Source of the DNA: Parapedobacter tibetensis
GTDB taxonomy: Bacteria; Bacteroidota; Bacteroidia; Sphingobacteriales; Sphingobacteriaceae
Direction of reading: 5' to 3'
DNA: 64,000 bases
Assembly: GCF_024704835.1 (NCBI RefSeq)
Contig: NZ_JAMXBE010000015.1
Span: 1-64,000 of the forward strand
Each line of letters opens with the position of its first letter. Position 1 is the first letter of the stretch. Shown here in pieces: positions 1-9,452 of this stretch. The notes under the pieces are model-generated. The model searched no databases. It saw nothing but the letters and a program-made list of their open reading frames with translations, and was not told the DNA's origin. The translations under genes were made by a program, and so were the position numbers.

Positions 1-369
1 ATAGGCTACACTGGAGTTGCCACAGTTCAGAACATTAACTACATAATCACCTGAAAGCGGGTCTTTGCCCAACAAACGCCGGGTAGTATTCACCAGGGAG
101 TCCGGTTGAAAAGTAAGCTCATTCTCAAACCTGATTTGGTATTCATTTTCGGCTATCTTTTTTACCGGGAGCACCCTTGATGTACTGTCGCCCGACTGTA
201 AGAGCAACTCATGCCCTATCCTGCGGAGCAAAACTTCCCTTCTGGAAATATCAAAATCGTCATTACCCGTCATACTGAAAGCTGCGCAGATCACAGAAAT
301 AAACAAAAGCAGCATCCCTCCGAACAGGTACTTGCGTTCCCCAGACAGGATATTTCGGCTATCTAGCAT
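1..369 (-). CDS. N-terminal part of a membrane-anchored sensor-like protein (partial)
   Basis: An open frame starts with ATG at 369 on the minus strand and runs off the left edge, giving 123 residues without a stop. It has a short basic N-terminus, one hydrophobic segment at about residues 15-32 (LFGGMLLLFISVICAAFS), then a charged extracytoplasmic-looking stretch containing RREVLLRRIGHELLLQSGD. One membrane anchor followed by a soluble sensor-like domain is typical of Bacteroidota sensor histidine kinases, and the text resembles the N-terminus of such kinases as I remember them. No kinase motif is visible because the rest is outside the window. The coding frame is fairly secure; the kinase assignment is inference. 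Confidence 0.55.
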   Translation of the reverse strand, partial: MLDSRNILSGERKYLFGGMLLLFISVICAAFSMTGNDDFDISRREVLLRRIGHELLLQSGDSTSRVLPVKKIAENEYQIRFENELTFQPDSLVNTTRRLLGKDPLSGDYVVNVLNCGNSSVAY

Positions 370-549
370 AGTGTCAATATTTTATTTACAAAGTTTACAT
401 TTTTATTTACAATACAAGCTCTCTGCGTTGAAAAATATCAAAGTAATTTTGTTGAATCAAATTTGATAAGATATGAAAAATAAAAATACGTCTTATGCAA
501 TCTGATTTATCAGTAGAATCTCTATGTTATTTAATAAACCCAAAAAAAT

Positions 550-1089
550 ATGAAAAAAGTAATTTATGCGCTGATGTTACCACTGGTTGTGGTGAGCGGA
601 CTAGTATTTACAAATCCTGAAATCAAAAATGAAACTACCAAGAAGTCACCCCAAAAACCACTTTCAGTTGCTGAAAGGAAAGCCGAAAGGAAAAAATGGG
701 AGGCTACACCTGACGGTATAAAGTACAAAAAATGGGAGGCTTCTCCAGAAGGTAAAAAAGTGCTTACCGGTGCTGCTAAAATAAGGAAGCATATAACTGC
801 TTTTACCAATATGGAGGCTGTTGTAACCTCTCTTTCTCTTCCGCCAGGATCAAGATTAGGTTTCGGTGTTATGGCCAGGATTAATGGTGACGATTATATT
901 GTAAAATTTGAGCCGGAAAAGTCTCAACTTGAGCAATTGCATAGCCTGAAAGTTAACGACAAAATAATTATAAGAAGCCATAGCGTATCGCACGCGCCTA
1001 AGTATTCATATCCAATAGTATCGTGCGAATATGTAGAACGAGATAGTAAAGTAATTTTTAAACGTGTCCCCCGAAAAGGCGGTTGCTGA
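550..1089 (+). CDS. Secreted hypothetical protein with a duplicated KWEA motif
   Basis: This 179-residue protein is not a family I recognise. It begins with a basic start and a hydrophobic signal-like segment (residues 4-20), then a lysine-rich linker. That linker holds two copies of a short unit, KKWEATPDGIKYK and KKWEASPEGKKVL, at about residues 48-72. The C-terminal 90 residues look like a compact beta-rich domain. It ends with a cysteine after KGG. It lies 11 bases upstream of the propeller lipoprotein at 1101, so the two are probably co-transcribed and both exported. The start at 550 is the first ATG of the frame and sits directly before the signal segment. Confidence 0.7.
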   Translation: MKKVIYALMLPLVVVSGLVFTNPEIKNETTKKSPQKPLSVAERKAERKKWEATPDGIKYKKWEASPEGKKVLTGAAKIRKHITAFTNMEAVVTSLSLPPGSRLGFGVMARINGDDYIVKFEPEKSQLEQLHSLKVNDKIIIRSHSVSHAPKYSYPIVSCEYVERDSKVIFKRVPRKGGC

Positions 1090-1100
1090 GTAAATAAATT

Positions 1101-2129
1101 ATGAAATACATACACTTATATATTTTGTTGTTGATGTTCGTTTTTTGCACTTCTTGTGGACAAAATCAAACAAGCGTACCAAAACAAAATAACAGGAGCC
1201 ATAGATCAGGATTATCCGAGTCTCAACTTAAAGAGGCGGCCGCTTCGAAGGTACCTATGAGTATGGTTCGGAATGTAAGGCAAGCAAAAAACGGGGACAT
1301 TTTAATTGCTTCTTATGTAGGTGTTTATCGATACGATGGAGCATCTTTTACCAATATGACAAGTACAATAGAGTGGCCGACCTTCTGGGATGTGTTGGAA
1401 GATAGAAAAGGAAACCTTTGGTTGGCTTCCCAAGATTCGGGTGTTTACTTCCAGCCTGCCGAACAGAACGGCTTTATGCATTTTAAAGCAAAGGATGGGA
1501 CTGGCATTAGTTCAGCGCTTCATATTTATGAAGACAGAGCCGGTAATATTTGGTTCGGAGCAAGCCGTTACGATGGGAAATCTTTTCGGACCTTTACCAC
1601 AAAAGGTGGATTTCCCAGTAACAATATTCGTTTACTCCTTGAAGACAAAACCGGCAAGCTTTGGTTTGGCGCACAAGGAGAAAATATGTTCGTTTATGAT
1701 GGAAAAACATTTACCGTTTTAAAGAACAACGATGGCAAAGCATTTAAAAACGTTTGGTCAATAATCGAAGATAAAAAAGGAAATATTTGGTTCGGTGATG
1801 TTGATGGTCTTTGGCGCTATGACGGCAGAACCTTTACGAAGGTATCACAGAAGGGTGCTTATGTTATAATCGAAGATAAGAAAGGAAACATCTGGACTAC
1901 TGGTGAAGTCAAACTCTATGGGAACGTCTGGGCACTTTCCCGTTATGATGCAAAGTCCTTGTACAATGAAAAGCCCACTGTAACCGAAATAATGTTAATA
2001 AAAGAAGGGGCGCTTTTGGGGCTTCTGGAAGCTAACGATGGAAGTATTTGGGTTGGATCTATGAACGGAGTGTATCGGTATGATGGAAAGACCATTTCGG
2101 ACTTTAAAAGTAAAGAGGGTCAGAAATAA
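1101..2129 (+). CDS. Lipoprotein with two-component-regulator propeller repeats
   Basis: This 342-residue protein has a lipoprotein signal ending at FCTSC (residues 15-19), so it is probably anchored to a membrane. The body consists of repeated Reg_prop-type units: EDRKGNLWLAS, EDRAGNIWFGA, EDKTGKLWFGA, EDKKGNIWFGD and NDGSIWVGS. These are the blades found in the sensor part of hybrid two-component systems such as the one at 21.3-25.4 kb. No membrane kinase, receiver or DNA-binding domain follows, so here the propeller stands alone. A binding or structural role outside the cytoplasm is inferred. It is paired with the secreted protein upstream. Confidence 0.8.
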   Translation: MKYIHLYILLLMFVFCTSCGQNQTSVPKQNNRSHRSGLSESQLKEAAASKVPMSMVRNVRQAKNGDILIASYVGVYRYDGASFTNMTSTIEWPTFWDVLEDRKGNLWLASQDSGVYFQPAEQNGFMHFKAKDGTGISSALHIYEDRAGNIWFGASRYDGKSFRTFTTKGGFPSNNIRLLLEDKTGKLWFGAQGENMFVYDGKTFTVLKNNDGKAFKNVWSIIEDKKGNIWFGDVDGLWRYDGRTFTKVSQKGAYVIIEDKKGNIWTTGEVKLYGNVWALSRYDAKSLYNEKPTVTEIMLIKEGALLGLLEANDGSIWVGSMNGVYRYDGKTISDFKSKEGQK

Positions 2130-2484
2130 ATGCATAGAGCAACTAACTTGAAGATGTAGTTGTGTTCATAATAGAATTGGAAAGATAAAAAACTACTTCC
2201 AGAACATAAGCTTAAAACCAAGTCGGATGGATGAGCACTTGACAGATATTCAGATTTAATGCTCGTAGAGTAAAATGGAATGAATGAGGTAATTATAACG
2301 GCCTTAAAATAATGTAGTATCTGTATACGGTAATGGCACGATATATTTCAGTTCTGACCCACTGTTTCGACTTTAATCCTGTTTTGATAATTCAGAAAGT
2401 GGTTTTCAAGTCAATAAAGTGGCAATTTTCTTTAAATCTTCAATAAAATGGTTCGATAATAATCCTGTTTGGAATACTAAAAAG
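2130..2484. other. Gene-free stretch with short direct repeats, possible insertion-sequence remnant
   Basis: No coding frame is convincing here. Between about 2350 and 2475 short units recur: CAGAAAGTGG, CAATAAAGTGG and CAATAAAATGG. TAATCCTGTTT appears near 2373 and again near 2459. Multiple terminal repeats of this kind, and text like CAGTTCTGACCCACTG, recall the ends of IS21-family elements of Bacteroidota, but no transposase or clear element boundary is present. Confidence 0.3.
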
Positions 2485-2524
2485 CCGGATTGAGTTCTAA
2501 TTTAGTTCTCATTCCGGTTTTTTT
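2485..2524. terminator. Bidirectional terminator-like hairpin
   Basis: CCGGATTGAG (2485-2494) pairs with CTCATTCCGG (2508-2517), with one T-T mismatch. A run of T follows on the plus strand and a run of A precedes it, so it could end transcription from either side. It lies between the plus-strand pair ending at 2129 and the minus-strand genes starting above 2509. Confidence 0.55.
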
Positions 2525-2670
2525 GCGCCATAAATCGCTGTTAATCCAATAGATAAGCAAGGCATCTTGATTAACTTTTCCGGTTCGATGTTCTCCATTT
2601 TGAAAAACCCATTTTTCAGGAAAGACTGAACCAATAATTTCTCTTTTGCCCTTAATATTTGCTCTGACAT
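2509..2670 (-). CDS. Small hypothetical protein, 53 residues
   Basis: An ATG at 2670 opens a 53-residue frame ending at TGA 2509-2511, just inside the terminator hairpin. It starts MSEQILRAKEKLLVQSFLKN and ends YGAKKPE. The first half could form an amphipathic helix. It lies 10 bases downstream of the DUF2461 gene on the same strand, with AGGAG about 20 bases ahead of the start. I do not recognise the sequence. It may be a real downstream gene or a remnant. Confidence 0.35.
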   Translation of the reverse strand: MSEQILRAKEKLLVQSFLKNGFFKMENIEPEKLIKMPCLSIGLTAIYGAKKPE

Positions 2671-2680
2671 ACGATGGTTA

Positions 2681-3346
2681 TTAATCCTGGCTCCTGTTCA
2701 GAAAATCATCAAAAGGTTTTAGTGCTTTAAAAACGTCCGCCGAATACGTTACAAATTCTTTTGATAAAACAGTTTTATCATCGAGTTTATGAACGGCCAG
2801 GTAACTTTTATATTTAAGCAGTTCAATATCGGGGTGATCTTTAGGAACCCCCTTAGGTGCCTTTACCAGCTTCTCTCCTTCGATTTCTTTGAAATATTTT
2901 TTAAAAGCAGCACTTGTAATTATTTTCTTTAATTCCTCCCCATGATAATCAATTTCAGCACGTATGTTTTTCAACCATGGTGCCGGAGGAAGATAAGCGC
3001 CACCTGCCAGCATGGAATCACCGACAGCGAGATGAATATAATAACCAGCTTTTGTATGGATTTCTGACTTGCTTTTTGCTGAAGTAATGTGCGCGCCGAA
3101 GTTGGTTTTGTACGGAGACTTATCTTTTGAAAATCGTACGTCACGGTAAATCCTGAATATGCAATCCTTAGCCTGCAAATGACTTATGCCTTTATCATAC
3201 TTGGAAATTTGCGAGATCAGGGAATTAATATATTCTTCAAAATCTGCTTTTGCTTCTTCAAAGCGTGATTTATTATCCATGAACCAGTCTCGATTGTTGT
3301 TCTTTTTCAGATCTTTCAGAAACTGGAAAGTAGCTTTTGATATCAT
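2681..3346 (-). CDS. DUF2461 domain-containing protein
   Basis: This 221-residue protein matches the DUF2461 (TIGR02453) family along its whole length. The usual opening (FLKDLKKNNNRDWFMDNKSRF), the central DCIFRIYRDVRFSKDKSPYKT block and GYYIHLAVGDSMLAGGAYLP are all visible. The molecular function of the family is not established; it is a soluble cytoplasmic protein with no signal peptide. The start at 3346 is the first ATG and matches the usual N-terminus. It stands with a VOC-family gene on the same strand, 57 bases upstream. Confidence 0.9.
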   Translation of the reverse strand: MISKATFQFLKDLKKNNNRDWFMDNKSRFEEAKADFEEYINSLISQISKYDKGISHLQAKDCIFRIYRDVRFSKDKSPYKTNFGAHITSAKSKSEIHTKAGYYIHLAVGDSMLAGGAYLPPAPWLKNIRAEIDYHGEELKKIITSAAFKKYFKEIEGEKLVKAPKGVPKDHPDIELLKYKSYLAVHKLDDKTVLSKEFVTYSADVFKALKPFDDFLNRSQD

Positions 3347-3403
3347 ATCATTATAGTTTGTGGAAAATTATAAAGAAGGGAGAAAAAATTCTCCCTTCAG
3401 ATT

Positions 3404-3775
3404 TTAGCTCATTGAATGCAGTGCCACCCGGTTGCCTTCGGTATCGGTAAAATGAGCCATGAATCCATTTTCGCCGATCGACGTTTTCGGCATCAGAATT
3501 TTTCCGCCGGCATTCTCTACCTTCGATAGGGGGACGCTTAAATCTTCACCTCCGTTCAGATAAACTACACTTCCTTTACCGGAAGGTTCGTATCCTTCAC
3601 CTTGTACTACTGCTCCTCCTACCTCATCGGGTGAAAAGCCGGGAAGGAAACCGTAGTTAAGACCGCGAGGAGAATCCATTTTGTGTACGTCTCCTCCCAA
3701 TACCTGCCCATAAAATGCGCAGGCTCTCTCGAAATTTTTTGCTGGTATTTCAAACCAATTGATAACGTTTGCCAT
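3404..3775 (-). CDS. VOC (glyoxalase/bleomycin-resistance) family protein
   Basis: The 123-residue protein is a single glyoxalase-like VOC domain. It opens NVINWFEIPAKNFERACAFY and ends with the metal-side strand GFMAHFTDTEGNRVALHS. The longer frame reaching 3829 adds an unlikely N-terminus, so I place the start at ATG 3775 (MANVINWFEIP). VOC proteins bind a divalent metal and act in lyase, isomerase or resistance reactions; the substrate cannot be told from the sequence. It lies upstream of DUF2461 on the same strand and they may share a transcript. Confidence 0.88.
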   Translation of the reverse strand: MANVINWFEIPAKNFERACAFYGQVLGGDVHKMDSPRGLNYGFLPGFSPDEVGGAVVQGEGYEPSGKGSVVYLNGGEDLSVPLSKVENAGGKILMPKTSIGENGFMAHFTDTEGNRVALHSMS

Positions 3776-3939
3776 AATGTGATTTTTTTGGTAAATAATT
3801 TTTCTTTGCCTGAACAAAGATATGAGCACAGGTTTTACCGTCCTAGCTTAAAAATTTAAAAAACGTAGACTTCTAAAATATATAATAGTTAGATATTGTA
3901 TTAAATTCTATCTTTATTTAAATAAATACGTGAAATTCA

Positions 3940-5373
3940 ATGATCAAAAAAGGCAACTTGTTTTTACTTATCAAATCCCTTTCAAAAAGTGAAAAACGGT
4001 ATTTCAAGATTTATGCGGGAATGAGTGGAAGAGATACCAATTACCTCCAGTTATTTGACGCAATTGACGCACAAAAAGAATATGATGAAGAGGAAATACG
4101 AAAGAAACTCAAAGGAAAAAAATTCTTATCACAGCTTCATGTTACCAAGATCTATTTAACAGAGCTTATTCTGAAAGCACTGAAAAATTATCATTCCGAT
4201 ACTTCCGTGCATTCCAAGCTTCTCGATCTATTAAAGGATATTGAACTGCTCTTCGACAAAGAGCTGTATGATCTCTGTTATTATAAAATACAGAAAGCGG
4301 AAGATCTCGCAGGCAACTATGAAAAGTTATCCCTGCTTACTGAAGTCTCTTTCTGGAAGAGAAAACTCGCCTTGGCGGTTTCAGGCGACCTGAAAGACAT
4401 TCATTCTTTGTTGGTAAAAGAAAGGGAGGCGATTGAGCAAATGAGCGTCCTTAATACCTACTGGCAACATACCATTAATATAAGCAATCTTATTAATGAT
4501 GATCATTTTATAAGAAAACTTACGGAAACAAAAAGCAATATTGCTTACGCGCTTCAATCGCAGGTATTACATTACCATATATTATATGGTCTCCATTTTA
4601 TGAAAGGAGATATTAAAAAAGCCGAAAAGCATATTTCCGAACTCATTAAACTCTTAGAAGAATCTCCTGATCACATAAAAGAAGATCCCCATTCCTATGT
4701 CACAGCCATCGGGAATAAAATCGGATTATATCTTTCAAGTAAACAATGGGATGAGATTCCGGCTTTGATCCATAAGATCCGTGAAGTGCCCCTGAAATAT
4801 AAACCGAAAAATGAAAGCAGGTTTACCGTTCGTCTATGGCTGAGAACGTTTAATGTTGAGCTTGAAATGTATCGAGATTCCAGGCAACTAGAAAAAGGGA
4901 TTGCGCTGATGGATGAAATTCAGCAATTTATAGAAAAGCGGCGGAAAGCGATACCCGCTGATTACATACTATTATTCTACTATCAATTTGCGAATATATT
5001 TTTTCTTAAAAAAGAATACGCAAAGTCGTTGCGCTGGTTGAATGAAATACTAAATTCCAACTTTGTAAACATAAGAGAAGACATTCAATCCTATGCCCGC
5101 ATCCTTAACATTATCGTACATTTTGAACTAAACAACATTATTGTATTAAGGTATGCTGTAGACAGTTGCCGTAGATTTCTAAAGAAAAAAAGTACAGAAA
5201 TCAGTTCTGGTAAAAAATTATTGAATTTATTTTCAAAGCTTAGCCATGCTTATCCGGAAGAATATCAGGCAATTTTCAAGAAAGCACATACTGAACTTTT
5301 CCCGCCTCATTTCAGGCAAACTCAGGATTATATTGATATAAAAGGCTGGTTGGAAGAGAAAATAAAAATCTGA
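3940..5373 (+). CDS. Large helical hypothetical protein of Bacteroidota
   Basis: This 477-residue protein has no signal peptide or membrane segment and is rich in K, E, L and I. It is made almost entirely of predicted helices in a repeating pattern that recalls TPR or similar solenoids. The N-terminus LLIKSLSKSEKRYFKIYAGM is typical of an uncharacterised cytoplasmic family common in Bacteroidota. No catalytic motif is visible. It stands alone, with AT-rich DNA on both sides. A scaffold or protein-binding role is only a guess from the fold. Confidence 0.75.
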   Translation: MIKKGNLFLLIKSLSKSEKRYFKIYAGMSGRDTNYLQLFDAIDAQKEYDEEEIRKKLKGKKFLSQLHVTKIYLTELILKALKNYHSDTSVHSKLLDLLKDIELLFDKELYDLCYYKIQKAEDLAGNYEKLSLLTEVSFWKRKLALAVSGDLKDIHSLLVKEREAIEQMSVLNTYWQHTINISNLINDDHFIRKLTETKSNIAYALQSQVLHYHILYGLHFMKGDIKKAEKHISELIKLLEESPDHIKEDPHSYVTAIGNKIGLYLSSKQWDEIPALIHKIREVPLKYKPKNESRFTVRLWLRTFNVELEMYRDSRQLEKGIALMDEIQQFIEKRRKAIPADYILLFYYQFANIFFLKKEYAKSLRWLNEILNSNFVNIREDIQSYARILNIIVHFELNNIIVLRYAVDSCRRFLKKKSTEISSGKKLLNLFSKLSHAYPEEYQAIFKKAHTELFPPHFRQTQDYIDIKGWLEEKIKI

Positions 5374-5487
5374 ACTGTTCTGTCTTAAAAAGTACAATGA
5401 AACCGACATGATTAAAATAATCATTATTCACATTCCTGTCTATTTTTAACTGCGTTCATGAATACTTCTCAGTTAAACCCACAGGGG

Positions 5488-5571
5488 TCCGCCAGCTGGC
5501 GGATTAATCATCAAAGGTTCCATCCCGCTAGGCGGGACAGGTACTGACCATTGAACCGAGCTTGCGAGCTC
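5488..5571. repeat. Cluster of three small palindromes (REP-like)
   Basis: Three hairpins lie in 84 bases of gene-free DNA. TCCGCCAGCTGGCGGA (5488-5503) is a perfect palindrome. TCCCGC/GCGGGA (5523-5537) has a TAG loop. GAGCT/AGCTC (5558-5571) has a TGCG loop. They are GC-rich inside AT-rich surroundings. Such clusters resemble repetitive extragenic palindromes; the rest of 5374-5781 shows no gene. Confidence 0.5.
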
Positions 5572-5781
5572 ATTGATGCCTTGAAAAGTCAAATAATGAC
5601 ATCAATAAAATTAAAAATAAACAGATGAAATCAATGAACTTACACCCTATAGTAAATCGTTAAAAAATATTATCGAAACACTCCGGGTATGGGGTGTTGA
5701 GCACAAAAACCACATCATTAAACTCCCCATGGTCTCTCGCCTCAAAATGGTTGCTTTTTTTAGGCAATGTGGCCAGCACTG

Positions 5782-6207
5782 TTACACCACTGCAAACAAT
5801 ATGCTGGCAACAATCATCCAAATGCCCACAACCAAGCCCAAGACACCAAGCTTCCCTTGCTTAGGCGCTATTTTGGCACGTAGCTGCTCGGCCTTATTTT
5901 TAGCCTCTTGGCTTCCCGATAACAATAACTTGTTAATCAGCCCATATCCGAGCATAAAGCCCAACGCGGCTTGGATAGCACTGCCCACAAAAAGTGTTGT
6001 CCACCATATGGGGGCCGATGTAAGCCATCCGAGGTTTAATACGGCACTAATGATACCCCATATCCCCCATAAGCAAAACACAAGGCCGATCCACCCTTGA
6101 TACGGTTCGATTTTAGCCAATAGGTCTTTTGCATCAGGTTTCTTTGATAGTATCAATGACGGTACAGCTAAGATACTCAACAGGATAAGTGTAATTCCCC
6201 AAATCAT
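5782..6207 (-). CDS. Small integral membrane protein
   Basis: From ATG 6207 ([11 protein letters not shown]) this is a 141-residue protein with about four hydrophobic segments: residues 2-20, 38-58, 66-92 and 117-138. Two similar charged linkers, [22 protein letters not shown] and [15 protein letters not shown], precede the second and last segments, which suggests an internal duplication. The frame can be extended to 6261, but the added residues lack a credible start. I do not recognise a named family. It lies 84 bases downstream of the sensor kinase gene on the same strand and could be co-transcribed with it. Confidence 0.65.
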   Translation of the reverse strand: MIWGITLILLSILAVPSLILSKKPDAKDLLAKIEPYQGWIGLVFCLWGIWGIISAVLNLGWLTSAPIWWTTLFVGSAIQAALGFMLGYGLINKLLLSGSQEAKNKAEQLRAKIAPKQGKLGVLGLVVGIWMIVASILFAVV

Positions 6208-6290
6208 AATGTTATATTTTAATACGTTAATTAATAAGACCAAAACTACTTGTTTCAGCAATGGCGGTCAATCCCAGTTTTCAGGGGTTT

Positions 6291-8351
6291 TTAGCCCAAA
6301 TCGGCTTGGTCTGCACATTCGATAGTAATGCTTGTTCCAATCCCTTTCTCGGCGTGTATATCGATACTGCCATTCAGGAATTCCACCCTTGCTTGAACGT
6401 TAATAAGACCGGCACCTTTCTTCTCGTTCAATCTATCCATATCCAACCCATTTCCATCATCTTCAACCGTTAAAAAAATCATGCGGTCTACTTGCTGTAA
6501 TTGAATAAGTATTTTTGAAGCTTGAGCATGCTTGATGGCGTTGTTTACCAGTTCTTGCATAATCCGGTATAAGACAACCTGCCGGGAATGAGGCATCTCA
6601 TCCACATAATGGAATACTTGGCTTTCGATATTAATGGCAGGTGTGTTGAGCTTTTGGCAATATTCCCGAATGGCTTCGGCAAGACCAAATCTCATCAAGA
6701 TTTCGGGCATCATGCTATGGGCAATATGCCGCAATTCATTCACCGCATCGTCTAGCCCTTTCATGGTTTTCTCAATCAATTGGCGATGAAGGGAATCCTT
6801 CAGCATAACCATGATACCCGACAATTCCATTTTGATGCCCGAAAGCAGGCCCCCCAATCCATCGTGCAGATCCTTGGCCAGCCGACTTCTTTCCTCTTCC
6901 TGTCCTTCAAGCATGGCAGATAATAGGGAAATGCGATGTTCTTGTTTCATCTTATCTATTTCCATCTGATGCAGCTGTTCCTGTTGTTTCATCGCCTTTA
7001 CCCTATTTTTATAGGCATAAACGAGAAACAATGCGGCTAATAGAAAAGCTGCCACCAAAGCCACATACACTTGGCTAAGCTTCCGATTATAGGCTACCTT
7101 TTCCTGCAGCACCGCTAGTTCTCTTTCCTTTTTGCTTGCTTCATACTGCGCCTCAAGTTGTTTAGAAAGGTTCATTTTTTCGATGTCAAACAGATTGGTA
7201 TATGCATCGACGTACTCTTTATAATAGTGCAACGCTTCCCCCAAGTTTCCCTGTTTCTCCCGCATGACAGAAAACGACTTTGAAATTTTCAACGCTGTTT
7301 TATTGTCAATGATTGGTTCTTGATATAGGGTAAACACCGCATTGGCAAGGCACAATTCAGCATGTTGGTAGTCAGCTTCCGCTATGGCATCATCCCCCAG
7401 CCGGATATAACAATTGGCTAACGTAATGTGTGCGTTGGTTCGTTTCGCCTCATCCATGGCCATATCCAAATAGTGGGATACGGTATCCCTAGGCGTGGCA
7501 GGTATGTAGTCACTGTATACCTCAGCAATTCGGTAAGCTGTAGCGGCCAGTTCGGTGAGGTGCACCAAACGATCGCGATACCGTTGCATCACAGGGATAG
7601 CGCGTTTATAATAAGAAAGTGCCGAGTCTATCCCAAACCGTTGGGTGCTGTCATTGCGGTAGCCATTCATGAAACTATTGGCCATGGTATGGTAGGCAGC
7701 AACAAGCACATCCGCATTATTGCTCCTCATTGCCGATGATAGCGCCATCCGTGCATATTTTTCCTGATTGAGTAGGTCATTCCACTGTCCGAAAAGGCCC
7801 GACAGCTCTCCGTATATACTACTTTCATAAGCGTAGGCTTCCGTTCCTTCCAGCAGGCGCGCACCTTCCAGAAAGCTCGCAATGGCTCCTTGTGGTTCAT
7901 TCTGCCGGATTTCCATCCAGCCCTTGTTATATTGCACATAGCCTTTTATGGCCTTGTCGTCAGTAAGTGCATCATAGTGCAAAGCGCTGTCCAAACATTG
8001 TTGGGCCAATACGGGGTTCTCACTCTCACTGTATTGGCTGGCGAGCAACGAATAAAGATAAGCCTTATGCTGGGGTTCCCCGTGGATATCCGCTCGTTTC
8101 AACGCATCTTCCAATAGGGTGCGTGCTTCTTCAGGGTTTTTTCTATAGTATACAATGTGGGCCAGTTTGCCCATTGCCATAATTCGTTCACCCTGTGGCA
8201 AATCAGGCTTTGAAAGCACCAGTTTCAATGAATCCGCTGTGATGTGTGCCTTTACCGCTAGGCAACTAATGAAAACGAAAATCCCAACCAAGATAGTTTT
8301 CAATAAACCGCATGGATTATGCGATTTGACGTCGGTATATTCATTATTCAT
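6291..8351 (-). CDS. TPR-linked sensor histidine kinase (NarL/HisKA_3 type)
   Basis: A 686-residue protein. After an N-terminal hydrophobic signal or anchor segment (about residues 18-36) comes a long TPR-like helical sensor region (50-410). A transmembrane helix follows at about 428-448, then a coiled coil. The kinase core shows the HisKA_3 phosphoacceptor block ARDLHDGLGGLLSGIKMELS (about 492-512) and an ATPase domain with ELVNNAIKHAQAS and DDGNGLD. Kinases of this type phosphorylate a LuxR/NarL response regulator on Asp. No such regulator with a receiver lies next to it, so its partner is elsewhere. I prefer ATG 8351 (MNNEYTDV) to the upstream possibility at 8420. Confidence 0.88.
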   Translation of the reverse strand: MNNEYTDVKSHNPCGLLKTILVGIFVFISCLAVKAHITADSLKLVLSKPDLPQGERIMAMGKLAHIVYYRKNPEEARTLLEDALKRADIHGEPQHKAYLYSLLASQYSESENPVLAQQCLDSALHYDALTDDKAIKGYVQYNKGWMEIRQNEPQGAIASFLEGARLLEGTEAYAYESSIYGELSGLFGQWNDLLNQEKYARMALSSAMRSNNADVLVAAYHTMANSFMNGYRNDSTQRFGIDSALSYYKRAIPVMQRYRDRLVHLTELAATAYRIAEVYSDYIPATPRDTVSHYLDMAMDEAKRTNAHITLANCYIRLGDDAIAEADYQHAELCLANAVFTLYQEPIIDNKTALKISKSFSVMREKQGNLGEALHYYKEYVDAYTNLFDIEKMNLSKQLEAQYEASKKERELAVLQEKVAYNRKLSQVYVALVAAFLLAALFLVYAYKNRVKAMKQQEQLHQMEIDKMKQEHRISLLSAMLEGQEEERSRLAKDLHDGLGGLLSGIKMELSGIMVMLKDSLHRQLIEKTMKGLDDAVNELRHIAHSMMPEILMRFGLAEAIREYCQKLNTPAINIESQVFHYVDEMPHSRQVVLYRIMQELVNNAIKHAQASKILIQLQQVDRMIFLTVEDDGNGLDMDRLNEKKGAGLINVQARVEFLNGSIDIHAEKGIGTSITIECADQADLG

Positions 8352-8454
8352 CTTCAAACAGTTTGGTATATAAAACAGGGACAATATGACATTAAGGCCT
8401 CCGCAAAAATAAAGAAACACTTGACGATGGACAATCCCTGAAAACAGCCAAAAT

Positions 8455-9240
8455 CTACTCGATTGTGAATGGAGTCAAATCGATAGGTTCTCTTACGGTA
8501 AACGTCTGTGTACGCAATACGATGGTTTGTTGCTTGATTTTCTTCTCCGAAGCGAGGACAATTGCGCCTGGCCCAGCATGCATGTTTTCGGCAGGTAATT
8601 CATTGAAACCCCATTGCCGCCCTTCAGACCACAAGGTCACCGTCCTCCCATCTTCGTATTCCCAGGTTGTACATGGATGTCCGAGTACTTGAGCTGCTTT
8701 CGGACCATGGATGCCTGTTTGGGTGAGTTTATGCAGCTCTTCGGGGGTGGGGCGGCCCGACAAGGAAGCGAATTGCAACGCAAAGGCTTCCGGTATGCCA
8801 GCTTCTTGTTCAGCCACGGTACTATCGCCAAGGTTGTACGTCACCGTATTACCCGGAGTCTTGATTTCCAATGTCCCCGCATAGGTTATGGCAAACCGGC
8901 ATTCGCCTGGATGATGGTATGGACCACTCATGGTAAAACCCCATGATTCACGCCTGAGGGCAACCCGATCTCGGGTAATAGCCAATTGATAGCGTTGGGT
9001 TCCCAACGTTTCCAATTCATCGCTTGTAAGTTCTTGCACCAAAAGGCCGGAAGATTTAGCTGATTCAACAGCACGTAAGTAGCTCGACTGCATGCTATTC
9101 ACTCCGTCCATCAATGCTTGTACCGTTTGGTCGACATAAATGTCGGGATGCGCGTTGCCCTTATCGGACTGGCATCCGCCCAATAGAAGCATCAATCCAA
9201 AAACGCACACGAAACACGTTGCTGTCCAATGACCGATCAT
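8455..9240 (-). CDS. Hypothetical lipoprotein
   Basis: This 261-residue protein has a lipoprotein signal with the lipobox LLGGC at about residues 19-23, followed by a mostly beta or mixed body. I do not recognise the family. The C-terminal third (TVTLWSEGRQWGFNELPAEN) reads like a domain seen in periplasmic proteins that measure or bind something on the envelope, but no motif supports a function. It lies upstream of the sensor kinase on the same strand with a gap of about 100 bases. Confidence 0.7.
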   Translation of the reverse strand: MIGHWTATCFVCVFGLMLLLGGCQSDKGNAHPDIYVDQTVQALMDGVNSMQSSYLRAVESAKSSGLLVQELTSDELETLGTQRYQLAITRDRVALRRESWGFTMSGPYHHPGECRFAITYAGTLEIKTPGNTVTYNLGDSTVAEQEAGIPEAFALQFASLSGRPTPEELHKLTQTGIHGPKAAQVLGHPCTTWEYEDGRTVTLWSEGRQWGFNELPAENMHAGPGAIVLASEKKIKQQTIVLRTQTFTVREPIDLTPFTIE

Positions 9241-9452
9241 GGGCCAAAGTTATCCTTTTCCAGTTATATAATCAACGGAATAAGCATAGCGCCTTGACGC
9301 CCATCACCTGCCATCCCCCTTGCTAGCACATTATTCAATCGGTGTGCAGGTCGTATCCTCGCCAAAAAATCAATTGCTGTAAATCTTTAAGATGATATTG
9401 TCATATAAATGTCATTACCACGCTATCTATTTTTAACCGGTCTAAATAACTC

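Noticed and set aside
5729-6100. 123-codon plus frame opposite the small membrane protein
   Set aside because: It is the complement of the membrane-protein gene, which has the coherent helix pattern; the plus frame is Pro/Leu-rich shadow.
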